This document shows positions 52,301-64,000 of a stretch of DNA of 64,000 nt, one piece after another (the stretch's first letter is position 1; each line of letters starts with the position of its first letter). The notes under the pieces are model-generated. The model was not told the origin of the DNA. It made no database searches and worked only from the letters and a program-made list of their open reading frames with translations. Source of the DNA: Zonotrichia leucophrys gambelii (taxonomy: Eukaryota > Chordata > Aves > Passeriformes > Passerellidae); assembly GCF_028769735.1 (NCBI RefSeq), contig NC_088171.1:130403533-130467532 (forward strand). The letters are read 5' to 3'. A program made the position numbers and the translations under genes.

Positions 52301-55300
52301 TTTCTGGAAAATAAAAGAAGTCATATACTTCATACTGGTTTCTTAGAGAACATGCTGTATCCTAGCTTACTTATTTTGACTAAATGGGAACATATTTAGG
52401 AAGGAGCTACATTTAAGAGAATTTAGTAAAAAATTAAAACAATAGTTACACAGGTTTAAGCAGGCACAGCTCTAGGGGTGTCAGCTAGTGACTTACATGG
52501 GCTGCAGGTCTGCCTGGTACAATCATTTGTTGATTAAGCAAACCTTCTTGAGGCTGAGGAAACTGAATAACAGCAATGAGGCTTCCTCCAGCTCCTAACG
52601 AGCAGCATAAGGTTCTGTAGTAGCTTTCCTGTCCTAGGATTGAGCCAGGCAAACAAAAATAGAATTTCTGGAATCCATTGCATTTCTGAAGGGCATTATT
52701 TAAAAATTAGACTGCAAAAGATTATTATCACAGGCATACCACTTTAGAATAGCTTTCCTAGAAGCAAAGCAACTTTGGGGAAAACCTCTCAAACAATCCT
52801 TCTTACTGTAAGACACCTGTTCTCCTTAAAGCACTTCTTTTAGTGGAAGTCACCCCAGCTGAATTAAATTTGTTTCCCTTGGGCCTGCATTTTCTTTAGC
52901 CAACACAACAGCTGCACCATGTGGAGATGAGCCACAAGAAGTGTAACAACACATGTTTGTGATTGCAGTATCAGCTTTGGCAGATTTCAGTGCAGAGGGC
53001 TTTAACTGCCTTCTATTAGAGAGCCAGCTTTGCAAAATATACAACATTTTGCAAAGTAGTAGCAGTAATATAGATATAGTTCTGTGTATTTCTTATACAT
53101 GCTAGTACAGTAAAACCAGAAGAGAGCTGACTATTAGTTATAGCTATAAATATTGTATTAAGTACAACCTTTTCCTTTTGCCTGTAAATGTAGGAACAGA
53201 ACAGAAGGATGGGTTAGCTACAATAAAATCCCCTGAGGTTCCTGTGCTAGCTGTTACCCAGTCCTGCAACCATTCAAAATGCACACTGACTCTGTTATTT
53301 TAAAGCTGTAGTAAATTTAATCTGTCCAAGAAATTGCTGAATTCCTGAAAAATAATGCATAATATTGTTTCAATGTGCTTTCTTCCCCTTCATTTCAAGA
53401 ACAGGTGCCAAAAACTGGTCTTGTGTAGCCTAATGCAGTATAATTTAGAACACAGTTTTGAAGACTGCTTTTAAGGCATTTCATTTAGAGCTTTTGAGTA
53501 TCCCACACCCATCAAAATGATGTACTTGTTTTTGAAAGATCATTTTGAAAGGTCAAGAAAAATGCCAATAACATTTGAGTCAAGTGTTTATAATGTGTTG
53601 CTTCTGTTACTTTATGCAAAATTAGTGCTGTATATATTTGTGGGTATACTAACACAGTTATGTGGTTTTAATATTCCTACACGTTTTCTCACGTAAAATT
53701 GCTATACCATTGCAATGCAAATTATACTTAGATATTGTAATGCATTAGCAGGCAATGCATATTATATACAACATTGCATAAATGTCCCTGTAACTAGGAA
53801 CAGCAGATTTTCCCACTGTCTAAAATTTCAGGTGCTTACTATCCATTCCACAATAAAGGGACCACTTCTACACTCTTTATCTTCTCTGACTGCATAATTT
53901 CTCATCTAATGAAAAAATTACACATTATTAAGAGATTATTTCAAAGAAATGGTAGTGTCTAATATGATCTGTCTCCAATCTTGGGTTTTCCCCCATCCTC
54001 CTGGGAGCAAGCATGGAAACACTAGTCAAATAAAAATCTGCCTTTATATTCACAATCCCATGAGAAAATTAGACAGGACCCTCCTTTAAGGACTGATCCT
54101 CAAAGTAGTATATTTGAAAGAAAGATTCTGTTGATGTCAACAGATTTTAGATGAGGTCCTAGAGATGTTCTGCCTAGTTTGAGCTGCATAGAGCAGTGAT
54201 TTGCTATCTATTAACCTTATTGAAGGAGAGACACAGCATATATTAAAACATGTAGTTTGGCTTTTATATTCTGTTTCAGCTTTTCCTTGTTTACCCTAGT
54301 ATTCAAATTAGTCCATCCATTTTAAAATTAGCTTTAAGGCCTTTATACTGCATATTGTTAGTCTAGTAAGAGCAGCTGAATACCACCAGTAGAACAAATT
54401 AGATTATGGAACTACAGAAGAGCTCAAGGATGAAGCAATAAAAGTTTTGTACCGGCCTGTTCAAGGTTACACAAAAACATTAAGCTCTCTCTTGTTTAGA
54501 AGACATTGAACCGTGATATATGGACACAAGAAAGTAAAAGAAGCAATGCCTTTAAATCTTCAAACCATTAGCAGTTTTATTCTGTAGGGATCTATGGGAG
54601 GAGATGGACTCCACCCTGAGGAAGATAAAAGACCTTAGTTTTCTCAACTGGAAGAAGTGATTCATGTTAGGTGGAAGTGGTATGCATGTGATATTCCTTA
54701 TGTGGTAAATTAACTGTTTCTATTTGGAAAGCTCCTAGCATATGGAATTGCTCTATTTTCCTCAACTCTGAAAGAAAATCATGCCACCAAAACTTTTTTT
54801 CTTTTTGCTAACTCCAGGCTGGGTAAAAATGCACTGTTTTGATGGCTGTTGATAAATTCTCTTGTGGTATTAAAGAAATCCATTAATCATCCACTAAGAA
54901 AATTATTTTTAAGAAAGGAATAGTGGAAAAAGCTTAGTTCTCAAATTTAATGGGGTTAACTGCTCTATGTTTTGCTGTGGTTTTATAGCATTACCTATGT
55001 ACACTTTAGTCACTTTGAAGTCTTGTTTTCAGCAGAAAGTTCCCCTGCTCAGTCATGACAGCAGTTTAAGGACTCATCCTGGGGAGTGGTGAGGATGCCA
55101 TAAAACTCTCCCCCATAGAGCCAATCCAAACCTCCTTACAGGAGACTCAAAGGAGTGCATCATACAAAGCCAGTTCGTGAAAATTCTTTATTTGCTGATT
55201 TGTTTTTTGTTTAGCACACAGGCTGCTGTGGGGAAGGCTTCCCACTGCTTTTAAGTGCAAATCTTAATATTTTTCTTGTTTAGATTTTCGATTTTTCCAT

Positions 55301-56860
55301 GGGTCCTTATCTTGTAATCAGACACATTACTTCATAGTCAGTCATGAAATGGCTATTATGTCCCTGAACTTTTTTTTTTTTGTGAAGTTTTAAGACTGGA
55401 ATTGTATTTAGGTTTTGGATTTTTTTAAAGTGTGACTGTACATGTTATACAAGTAACTTATTTGGACTTGAATTATGATCTTCTGGCATGCTTTGGTCGG
55501 GAAAGTTGGAAAAAAGTAAGAAACTGAAATGTGGTTTCTGGATTGTAAAGCATTTAGATGAGTGATTATTCCTCATAAAAACATTTGCTTTTTAATATTT
55601 ATGAAGCAAGCTGGAGATGCACTTCAGAAATAAATAGGAAGGGTTTTACTAAAAACCCCCAAACCCTGTAACTGAATAAACTGTAAGTGCTTCATGATAT
55701 TGTTTTTGCAGTGCTCAGTATTCACAATGTGCTTGCAGGTTATTGAGTTCTCCTTATTTTTTATTCTGTCGTTTGGCATCACACATATTGATACTTCTCT
55801 TCCAGCACTTAGGTGAAAGGCCCTCAAGGGCAAGGAAACTTCCCTCCTTTGAATCTGAAAGAATGGGTTTTGTTAGCCTCTTGAAATCTTTATCCCTAAA
55901 AACTGTAAAAAAAAAATTAAATCCTTATCTTCCCTAAATATTTCTGCCTTGTATTATTAAAATTCTTCGCTCAGGAGCTAAAGGAAGATAGGAGAAAATC
56001 CAGCCACCATGGTGGTGGAAGCCTTGTGCATAAGGCTGTGTGTACTCACCCAGCTGAAGCTGGTTTCATCAAGTACTTGCTTCATCAAGTAATGATGATT
56101 CAATCTTTCTTTTGTTATTGATACTAGTTTCCACCCCAACTGCAGGCATCAAGGCTTGCTAGTTAAACGTTATTTATTTATTCTCCAGGGTGTGAGCACA
56201 CTTCTTTGCACACTGGAGAGCAGATGGCTGCTCTCAGAAAGAGAAGGAATATTTTTGTGCAGAAGAGAATCCAGAGTAAGCCTCAGTATTACCACAACAA
56301 CAGTAATTGCTTCACAAACCAAAATGATTTTTTTTTGGACATTAATGCCAATCTGTAGATCCCATGAGCACAATCAATGCAGCTGTAGTACAGACCAGAA
56401 TATCTTCTGTGGTCAACTGTAAATAGCAACTCTGTATCCATGGTTTATTTTTACCATAGTGTGCTATTATAGGAAAAATAGCAAATGGTAAGTCTATATA
56501 TAGCCTGTTACCAAGACTGTGAGCTAAATGATTAGTCAACAGTAAAAGCCTACCCTAATCAACAAATGGCTTTAGGTCCAGTAATAATATTTTGGATATC
56601 AAAATAATGTATACTAGGTAGGAGAGGAATTGCAGCCATAAAAAATGGGTTTTTTATGGCTCTTTTTAATGTTAAGTAGGAATTTTGTGAATCATGCTGA
56701 CTTTAACAGACTGGATACAGACAGCAGACTCTATATTGCTTTACTTATATTGCCTGACTTTTTATTTTCTGCCTCTTTCTTTTGTTGGACCAGCAAAAAT
56801 TAATTTTCCTTTTCGTGACATTAATTAACCATTAAATTGTGAATAGTTCAGGAAAGGAGA

Positions 56861-56872
56861 CCCCCCCCCCCC
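56861..56872. repeat. Poly-C run of 12
   Basis: Twelve consecutive C in AT-rich surroundings. Confidence 0.85.
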
Positions 56873-59800
56873 GCCTTGTTCTTACATAAAATTCACTTTA
56901 GAAAAGTATAAATTTTATTCCAGACTTGAAAATATGATGCTCTTTTATATTTTATGTATAAATATTTTATGACTGACAAGGTTAGAAAAGTATATAACAA
57001 ATTCTTAGATAAGTCTTCAAGGTTGCTTCACATTAGACATGATAGGTAGGAAGAAAATACAGGCAGAAGTCAGTTTTCCTTATCTTTTGTATAAACAAGC
57101 TGGTATTTCATTCAAGGCCTTTTCCTTAACTTTTGGCATACCAGATCACTATCAGGCAGTCACAGGGAGAGAGATGCAAATGTGTTGTTGACTATTTATC
57201 TACTGAATTTATGAATTGGATTCCACAGAAAGCAGGCTCCTGCATTCATTCCATCTTTGTGTTTGCCTGCCATCCTCTGCCTTTCTCCCCCTCACAATCA
57301 TTTGGGACTTACCTTACTAGTATTAAACATGTTTCATGAAAAGTTGGAGTAATTACAGTAAATTCCTATTTTTACAAAACTCAAGGGTAAAGGAGAAACA
57401 ATGCCCTGCTTGTGGGGCAGTTAACCACAGGGCAAAGGAAAAAAGAGGGAAAATCTATCCTTACATAGGTTTGGGACCACAATGTGGACTGGCCTGCAGC
57501 CTTCTCCTGTGAGCCAAACACCTTTTCCTGTGAGCTAATCTGCAGGTGTAATGGAGACAGAGCCCCCTTGGAACTCCCTGGGGAAATGCCAGAGTGGGCC
57601 CAGGCATGGTGAGACACCAGGGATGGGGAGGGTTTAAGGGAGATTGAGCTGGGAGTGTGCTTGGGGGTCTGTACGGTGGATTTTGTTGGTTTTGGTGTGC
57701 CAAGCAGGTGACTGGAACTACTGTGGGATGATAATTCCACATCAAGGGAGAGAGCACAGAGGACCATGTCTGTGTGAAAGAAATGGGAGCTACAATGGTG
57801 AAAGGGTAGAAAGCACATGGGAAAAAGAGCTGGCTTGTGAAAAGCACCACAGACATGATGGAGGACTAGGGGCATTTTCTTTGGGGAGTGTTCATGACAA
57901 GTATCTCTTGGAAAACACACACTATTTATCAGTTCTGCTGCTTTACAGTAGCATCATGCATTCATTACAATGAGCTTTGTTTAAATGAGCCTGATCGAAT
58001 ACCTTCTGAAGTAAATGTGCTTTTATTTGCTATCAAAGGAATGAGATAAGGTCCCTGCTATAACATAGGTAATATATTTGCATGATGTTTATGAATGACT
58101 TTGAAGTATATATTTGTAATTTAAATCCCAACATTAGTAATATCTGTTAGAAACGCAGACATGAGCTTCTCAAGTAACTTTTATTCTTCTTAGTTTTATT
58201 ACAAACTACATACAACTGAGACAGGACTGATATCTTGGGACTTTTTTTGTTCACATTTTTAGGGGCTTGAGAACTTCCTCTGTGTGTGTTTATAAGCACC
58301 TAATAGTTGTCCATGCCATCATGATTCCTGATTTCATTTCAGTATAAGTAATTATAATATATATTATTTTATCTGTTTACAAAACTGTATTATAATATAA
58401 AATAATTATAGTACTCAAAAACTAAGTATGGTCTTCATCCATTCTTTGGTCTAAGGAATTGTATTTGATGTTGATGCCAGTTCTGCAGAGAAGGGAGTCC
58501 TAATTCAGGCAGATAAATTTGTAAAATGGATAAAATACTTCAGAAGAAAAAGAGTAATTCAGTTAGTTTCCTCCTACATTTTTAGGATTGGGCTACATTA
58601 AGCCTTTTCTTACTCAGCTGCCTTCTAGTGTTAGACCTGTTGTTGGAAGAAATCATGGGAATACTCATGTAGAGTGTCTGCAACTTCCTCATCTCCATCT
58701 TGTCTAGACACCAGCAATCTCATAGTATATTCATGCCTCCAGAACATCTAGACTTCTCTTAAGTGGGAACTCTGAATGAGGTAGGAGAACAGAGGGAATC
58801 TGTTTTCCCTTTCAAAGTTCCTTCTTTGCCAGTGGCTAGGTGCAGTATTGTAATGAATACCAAATCAGTGTTGTATTTCACAGCATGGTTCTCAAATTCA
58901 TGTCACAGGGGAAAGGTGACAGAGTGTTATTTATTCCAATGTCATTGGCGAAAAATACTACTAAAAATTATAAAAGATGAATAAAGTGGTCTTGAAAAAA
59001 TACTGTGGTATATGTATTATCCCACTGATTTTTATTTTCAGTTTAAATGTACTTAGAAAGCTTTCTGGCAATTGCACAAGATACAACTTAAATTTCTGTG
59101 AGAGAGGCATGGAATTAGTCCATACTTTTTTTGGCACTGTCTGCCCCATTATATAATAAAGCCAGGCTACCTAACTTCTCCTCTTTCAGACATCTTGAGT
59201 TTTTTACACCCTTTTCTTTCTTCAGTGGCATAGATGGAGGACAGTCCTGCTCCATCTTCCTCAGTTACTGAGGAGTCAGGGTATTTTTTGAAGTGGGGAT
59301 TGTGGTATTAAATAGTTTCAAATGAAACAAGAAAATTTCTAAATGTGCTATTTTTGCTTGGAAAAATTTTCTTTTGTTCTTGTCAACTGTTGTTTAAGGG
59401 AAAGGTGTAAGTGGCAGATTAGACTGTTTAACCTAAGTTCTTCCAGAAAATGAAATATATGTGTGAAGGGAGAGAGGGAGAACTTCTTGGCTCTGTTTCT
59501 TTGTATTGCTGTTACAAACATAATATAGTACCTGTATTTTATTTCTAAGAATACTTTTCTTTGCTTTAATATGTAGTCTGTGGCACCTTTGGCTTGAGAT
59601 GTGGGAGCAAAACCTGCCTCCTCTGAAATAACCTGCACAAAATACTGCCTTAAATATTTGTGTTAAAGGATGTGGAGACAACCTCTGCATTCCAGGAGTA
59701 TTAAAGCCAAATAGGGATGTCAGACTTCCCTTCATTAGGTGAAATTGGTGAACTGTAAATAATAATTGGTCAGTGGCTATAGTCAAATACCCTGCAGAAC

Positions 59801-59875
59801 AAAGCTGGACACCGGCCATGTGGCATTTGCTATCTGCCTGACCTCAGCTGTCCTTGAACTGGAAAATGAGACATC

Positions 59876-60349
59876 TTGTGGGATTCCTTCTCACCACTTT
59901 CTGAGGCACTCATACCATACTCCATCTCAGGCATCTGCTGGCTCCTTTTCCTGGGTGTTTTTTTTTTTTTTGGCGTATCCTACAAGCTGCTGTTTATGCT
60001 ATGGACACATCTGGCAGCACTGCTGGTGAGCCACTGTGGCTTGTGGGATGATGCTTGGAAGAGCTCTGCATTAATCTGTTGTGCAAAGGAAGATGTTCCA
60101 TTGCAGTTTTTCCATGACTCAGAAAAACAAAGAAACCTAAAAGGTCATATGGTGGTGTGTGATTTGTTTTGTGGGTTCATTCAATATTGCCATTGTGCAT
60201 TTGGCCCGACTGCAGTGAGTCAACTGGGTTGGATTGACTCAGACAAAGTAGAGAACTTGCACAACAGTAGGACTTCAGTCATTCTGAATTCCCTTGCTAA
60301 TGCACATCAAAGAGGCAAAATTACGTATGGAGTGCAGGTTTTTCTATGA
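59876..60349 (+). other. 157-codon open frame, possible mobile-element relic
   Basis: An open frame in DNA of ordinary composition, entered at TTG and without an ATG at its start, bounded by TGA upstream (59867-59869). The second half reads NLKGHMVVCDLFCGFI and then FGPTAVSQLGW, faintly like the region around a catalytic Asp in DDE-type Harbinger transposases. I cannot confirm this by eye. A poly-T run inside the first half argues against a conserved protein. It is probably chance or a heavily decayed relic. Confidence 0.12.
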
Positions 60350-61126
60350 AGTGGTAGTGTAATACTTGCACATCTAAAATCAGTTTGAAGTGGAATGTGG
60401 GCATCTCAGTGTTTATATGGAACTTGCCTAGGTGTTTTACTACCGTGAACTTCCATTAGTTAGGCAAATAAACCTACTGTCACAAAAGGATATAGAAATT
60501 GGCTTGAGCATTTTAGCTGCTCTTGTATTGACTTGGCTGGATCTACTTGGATCCATCAGATTCAAGCACATAAACAGCAGAAAGTCGAAGTTGTAAGGTG
60601 ATGAAATTGCAGCTGTCACACGGTGCTCTGGAGCCTGTGGCCTGCTGCTTGAATAATTACGTGACAGCTTCCCCAGCTTCGCAGGGTAACTTGTGTGCTT
60701 TGGCACCACGCACCCAAGAGCCGGCACTTTTCCCCTCAGCAGCTTTCCCGTGTCCCGAGGGCCTGCGGGGCGCAGCTCGGCCGTCCTGCCGTGACTGACC
60801 CCAGGCTTTCCCTCAGCCCTGCTCTGCAGCCGGCTGCCCACATGCCCTTGGCCTTCTGAGGAGGGGCCGGGCGCCGCTGCCTCGCCGGGCGCGCACACGC
60901 GGGTGAAAGGCTCGCCCGCCCGGCAGCGCTGCCCCGAGGCCACGGGGTGGCCGCGGGGGAAGAGCCGCCCTTAGGCGGCGGTGCTGCCACGGGCTACCCT
61001 CGCCCGGCGGCGCAGCGCCCACAGCCGGGGGACGAGGCGCGGGGGCGGAACGGCGCCGCGGGGGTGCCGGTTCGCACGGCCCGGCTCGCAAGGACGCCCC
61101 GCGGGCGGGGCGGGTTCCGCGGGCGG

Positions 61127-61145
61127 ACTACACCTCCCGGCGTGC
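61127..61145 (+). promoter_or_regulatory. ZNF143 (SBS-type) binding motif
   Basis: ACTACACCTCCCGGCGTGC closely follows the ZNF143 consensus ACTACAnnTCCCAGnATGC, known from many CpG-island and bidirectional promoters. The match is by eye. Confidence 0.65.
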
Positions 61146-61180
61146 CCCGCGGGCCGTGGCCACGCGGGGCACGCCGGGAG
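61134..61180. repeat. Perfect 18-bp inverted repeat in STK3 promoter
   Basis: Arms CTCCCGGCGTGCCCCGCG (61134-61151) and its exact complement (61163-61180) flank an 11-base spacer. Each arm includes the TCCCGGCGTGC core of the ZNF143 motif. Only the left arm has the preceding ACTACA. Confidence 0.95.
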
Positions 61181-61515
61181 CTCAGCAGCACCGCGGCCTC
61201 CATGATCTTCCCCTGCCGCCGGCGCGGCAGCGCCCGCTTGTCTCGCGGTGGGCGGGGCTTTCTTGCAGCCGCCGCTCTGAGCGGCATCCACACCACATTA
61301 TCAGCGCCGGCCGTACCATGGCTGTGGCCAATCAGCGGCGCGGAGGGGCGGGCCCACGCCGCGGCCGGAGGTAGCGGTAGTGGCGGCAGCCGGAGCGCGG
61401 CCGTGGGGAGCGTGGGCCCCGCGCTGAGGGGCGGTGCGGTCGCTCCGGAGCTGTGCGGGTTCGGCGGGGCCCGGGAGCTCGGTCACCGGCCCCGGCGGGC
61501 CGCGGCGGCGACGGC

Positions 61516-61538
61516 ATGGAGCAGACAGCGCCCAAGAG
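61516..61538 (+). CDS. STK3: STK3 (MST2) first coding exon
   Basis: ATG GAG CAG ACA GCG CCC AAG AG, then the donor GTAAGG. It encodes MEQTAPK plus two bases of the next codon. Vertebrate STK3, the Hippo-pathway Ste20-like kinase that phosphorylates LATS1/2 with SAV1, begins MEQ...APKSKLKK from memory, and a codon starting AG fits the Ser. The start context is good (G at -3 and G at +4). Position and divergent orientation next to OSR2 match the STK3-OSR2 order known from mammals. No later exon is in the window, so the kinase domain is not seen and the call rests on eight codons plus synteny. Confidence 0.75.
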
Positions 61539-64000
61539 GTAAGGACCCTTCGCGGCGGCCCCTTCCCCGCCCGGGAGCGGTGGCACGGCCAGGGTGAGGC
61601 CTCGGTGCCGGGGTGTGTGAAGGGGCGGTGGGACAGGGACGGTGCTGGGCCTTGCTTAGCGGCCGGAGGGCTCTGTCATGTGGGGAAGAGTCTTCTGTAA
61701 GGTGGATGCCCCGAAATACACCCGCCAGTAAATGCCCCGGCGGAGGCGAACCCTTGGGGGCCGCTTGAGTTCACAACAATTTTAACATGAAGTGAGGGAA
61801 ACTTGGTCGCCGAGCAGAGTCCTCTGCCCTGAGGGTCTCTCACTCGATGGTTCAGCTCTGTGGCAGGAGCACACACGAGTCGTTCTCTTTTCACGCTGGG
61901 AAGCGTCCTTGTGCTCTGCTGCTGGAGGGATGGATGCTTGAGGGGGTGGGCGTTGCATAGTTGCAATTGCAAATCAGGGAGTGGGAAGAGGCAAAACCCA
62001 GGAATATTCCCACAGTAGATGTATTTTCTCAAATATATATAGGCTATCAGGTTATATTAATTACTGTGCCCGTTTTTAAAAAAAATTTATCATCTGACTT
62101 CTTAGTGCGTAAAACAGTTTTGCTTTGTGTTAAATTTAAGTTCAATCATATATTTGTATTGGAACGAGATATAGTTGTACAATACACAGACTGTAGTTGT
62201 GTAGTGTACAGAATGAAATTATTTGGTTGACATATGTATTTACTGTCTTTGAGCTCTGATTTTACTTTTACTTCCTGTTAATGAAAAAATCTAGGGACTA
62301 CACAATATAAATTTGTGATAAAGGATATCAGTTTTTGCATTCATCTTTAAGACCTGTACATTCCCCATTTAGAAAAAATTCTTTAAAAGCAGCTTCCTAT
62401 AGGATGATAGGACTTGAGAAGAATGTGGTCTTAAACATCTGATGACTTCTCCAATAGCACATTATGTGACAGTACCTGCTGTGGAAAACTTAAAAAATGA
62501 ATTGGTTTGTAGTTACTGTCTAGGGTGGTTTTAGCAGGCAGTGGGGTGAGAAGGGACAGGCCTACACTGTACTTTCAGGCTGACAGTGCTGCATGGCTCA
62601 AAAAAAGGAAGTAGGAGAGGGCAAAAATTTAGGAAAAGAAATGGAAATGTCTGGGGAGTAATCAATGTCACCAGCAGCAATGGAAACCTTGGGAACTGGT
62701 GGTATCCTAGGACAGAGAATCAAACTGTGAAGTTAGCATAACCTGCCAGATGTTTTGGGGTGGATGTGGTATTTGCTGTAACTTTATTGCCTAGCTGGAG
62801 GTGAGTGGCTGGCATAACTAAAACTGAGAGATGTTTAAATCTTTGGATTAGGTCAGAAAGAACTAGATTTGGGAATGTCTAAACTCTGGCAGGTTTTTAT
62901 ATTCCACATGGGTTTTGAAGCTTATTTCTGGAAATTGTGATGAGAACTTGGATTTGTTTCTTTAGTGGAAGGGAAAATCTGTACTCAGTTTTTTGTAAGA
63001 TATTAACTCAGATTATTTCTTAAGATCTGAAGCAAATTTTTCTGTGCATAATATCTCCTTTATTGACAGTTTTGTACAGTTTCCCAATTGCTGGTATTCC
63101 CAACTATTCTGGGCCACCCCCTTTTTCTTTGCAAGTCCAGAGGAAATGCAGATGATTTTTTGTGGGCTGAGTTTCTGGTGCTGTCCTTGGATGTAGTAGG
63201 GGTGTGAAATGGACCATGTTTACTTGGCAAAACAGATGTGAGCACCAGAATGCTCGACTTTGGTGCCTGTTCACAGCAGCAGTTACTGAGAGGGATCTCT
63301 TGGCATCATATCTGTGGTGCATCTCTTTACAGGTAGCAAGAATTTCATGTGGACACTAAAAAGCTGCAGGGATGTCCTAGAATCCCAGTGTTGTTCTACA
63401 GGTACAGGGCACTTTTATCTCCACTTCCTTGCAGAGAAGCACACAATGCAACTGTGTGTTGCATAAATCTGTAATACAGCCCAGAAAGCAGCAATGATAA
63501 TGCCCAAGTGACATTCTGGGCCTTTGTGACTTTTCAATGGAGGTGCTGTCAAAATAATTCCGTTTTTTCCCTTGACTAACACTGCACTGCAACAGTAACA
63601 CAATACTTTTAAGGAAGAGTCCTTTTCAGAATACTTTTTACTTTAGAAATAATTTAGAGTAGATGTTCTGATTTTATGCTGAACGATTTGTGCAGTAGTT
63701 GACACAGTGTTTTCTTGCATCTTGAATCTTTAACTGTACTTTAGATGTGCTTTATAGTTTTTTGTCTCACTAGAAAGGAGATTTGCTCTTGAAATAGTTA
63801 CAACATTTGCCTGTTAGTGTTGTAATTTTCCTTTGTTGTCATTGTTTGGTTTTTCAATATCATTGGCAAGCTCACATGTGAGGATACAGGTTACATACAA
63901 GGGAAAAACAAAGTGGTTATAGACAGAATTTTCTCAAGTACTTGGTTTTTAATCATGCCCATCTCCTGCATGCTGCTGCCAAGTGAAAGGCTGCTTAACA
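61539..64000 (+). other. STK3: STK3 intron 1, 5' part
   Basis: AT-rich sequence follows the donor with no exon recognisable. I looked for the expected KLKKL and kinase N-lobe coding sequence on the plus strand and did not find it. STK3 first introns are long in vertebrates, so this is expected. Confidence 0.65.

Larger units (their letters stand above)
47448..60739. other. AT-rich intergenic DNA, no gene seen
   Basis: Thirteen kilobases between the provirus and the STK3 promoter. Open frames are short and without domains, apart from the one noted at 59876-60349. There are several microsatellites. I recognise no intact mobile element or RNA gene. Confidence 0.6.
60740..61680 (+). promoter_or_regulatory. 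STK3: STK3 CpG-island promoter
   Basis: About 0.9 kb with high GC and dense CpG ends abruptly on both sides in AT-rich DNA. It contains a ZNF143-type element, an 18-bp inverted repeat, and a CCAAT box at 61328-61332 (GGCCAATCAG). There is no TATA box, as usual for kinase housekeeping promoters. An ATG at 61318 with a 19-codon frame overlaps the CCAAT box and is probably upstream of the transcript start, which I place between 61,350 and 61,450. Confidence 0.75.

Overview
The window looks like nuclear DNA from a bird, probably a songbird. Three things suggest this: a vertebrate OSR2 gene with compact introns and strong CpG islands, few interspersed repeats, and a young endogenous retrovirus of the avian alpha/beta type. 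I cannot name the species from sequence alone.

Layout. Positions 1-25,000 are gene-poor, mostly AT-rich flank downstream of OSR2, with microsatellites, purine-rich tracts and a few stretches that look like conserved regulatory DNA. Positions 25,340-31,400 hold OSR2 on the minus strand: three coding exons (27361-28013, 26621-26720, 25733-25915) encode a 311-residue five-zinc-finger repressor, and an internal splice acceptor in the last exon gives a three-finger form whose 24-residue tail is read in a second frame. A CpG-rich block continues to about 35,300. Positions 38,205-47,441 are a full-length provirus on the minus strand, with 687-bp LTRs that differ at 9 sites and a 6-bp target duplication. 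It has a tRNA-Lys type primer site, gag, a frameshift signal, pro-pol and env. Positions 47,450-60,700 are AT-rich intergenic DNA. Positions 60,740-61,680 are a CpG-island promoter with a ZNF143-type element in a perfect inverted repeat, followed by a 23-nt coding exon at 61516-61538 that matches the first exon of STK3 (MST2); its first intron runs to the window end.

The head-to-head arrangement of OSR2 and STK3 is the one I recall for mammalian chromosome 8q22, which supports both calls. The provirus sits between the two promoters.

The least expected result is inside the provirus. The open gag frame appears to be read in a non-ancestral frame over about 200 codons, where a second open frame carries two PPxY late-domain motifs. 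That double shift and a separate break in pol all fall at or near G homopolymers. The element could be a lightly damaged young provirus or an intact one with homopolymer errors in the assembly.
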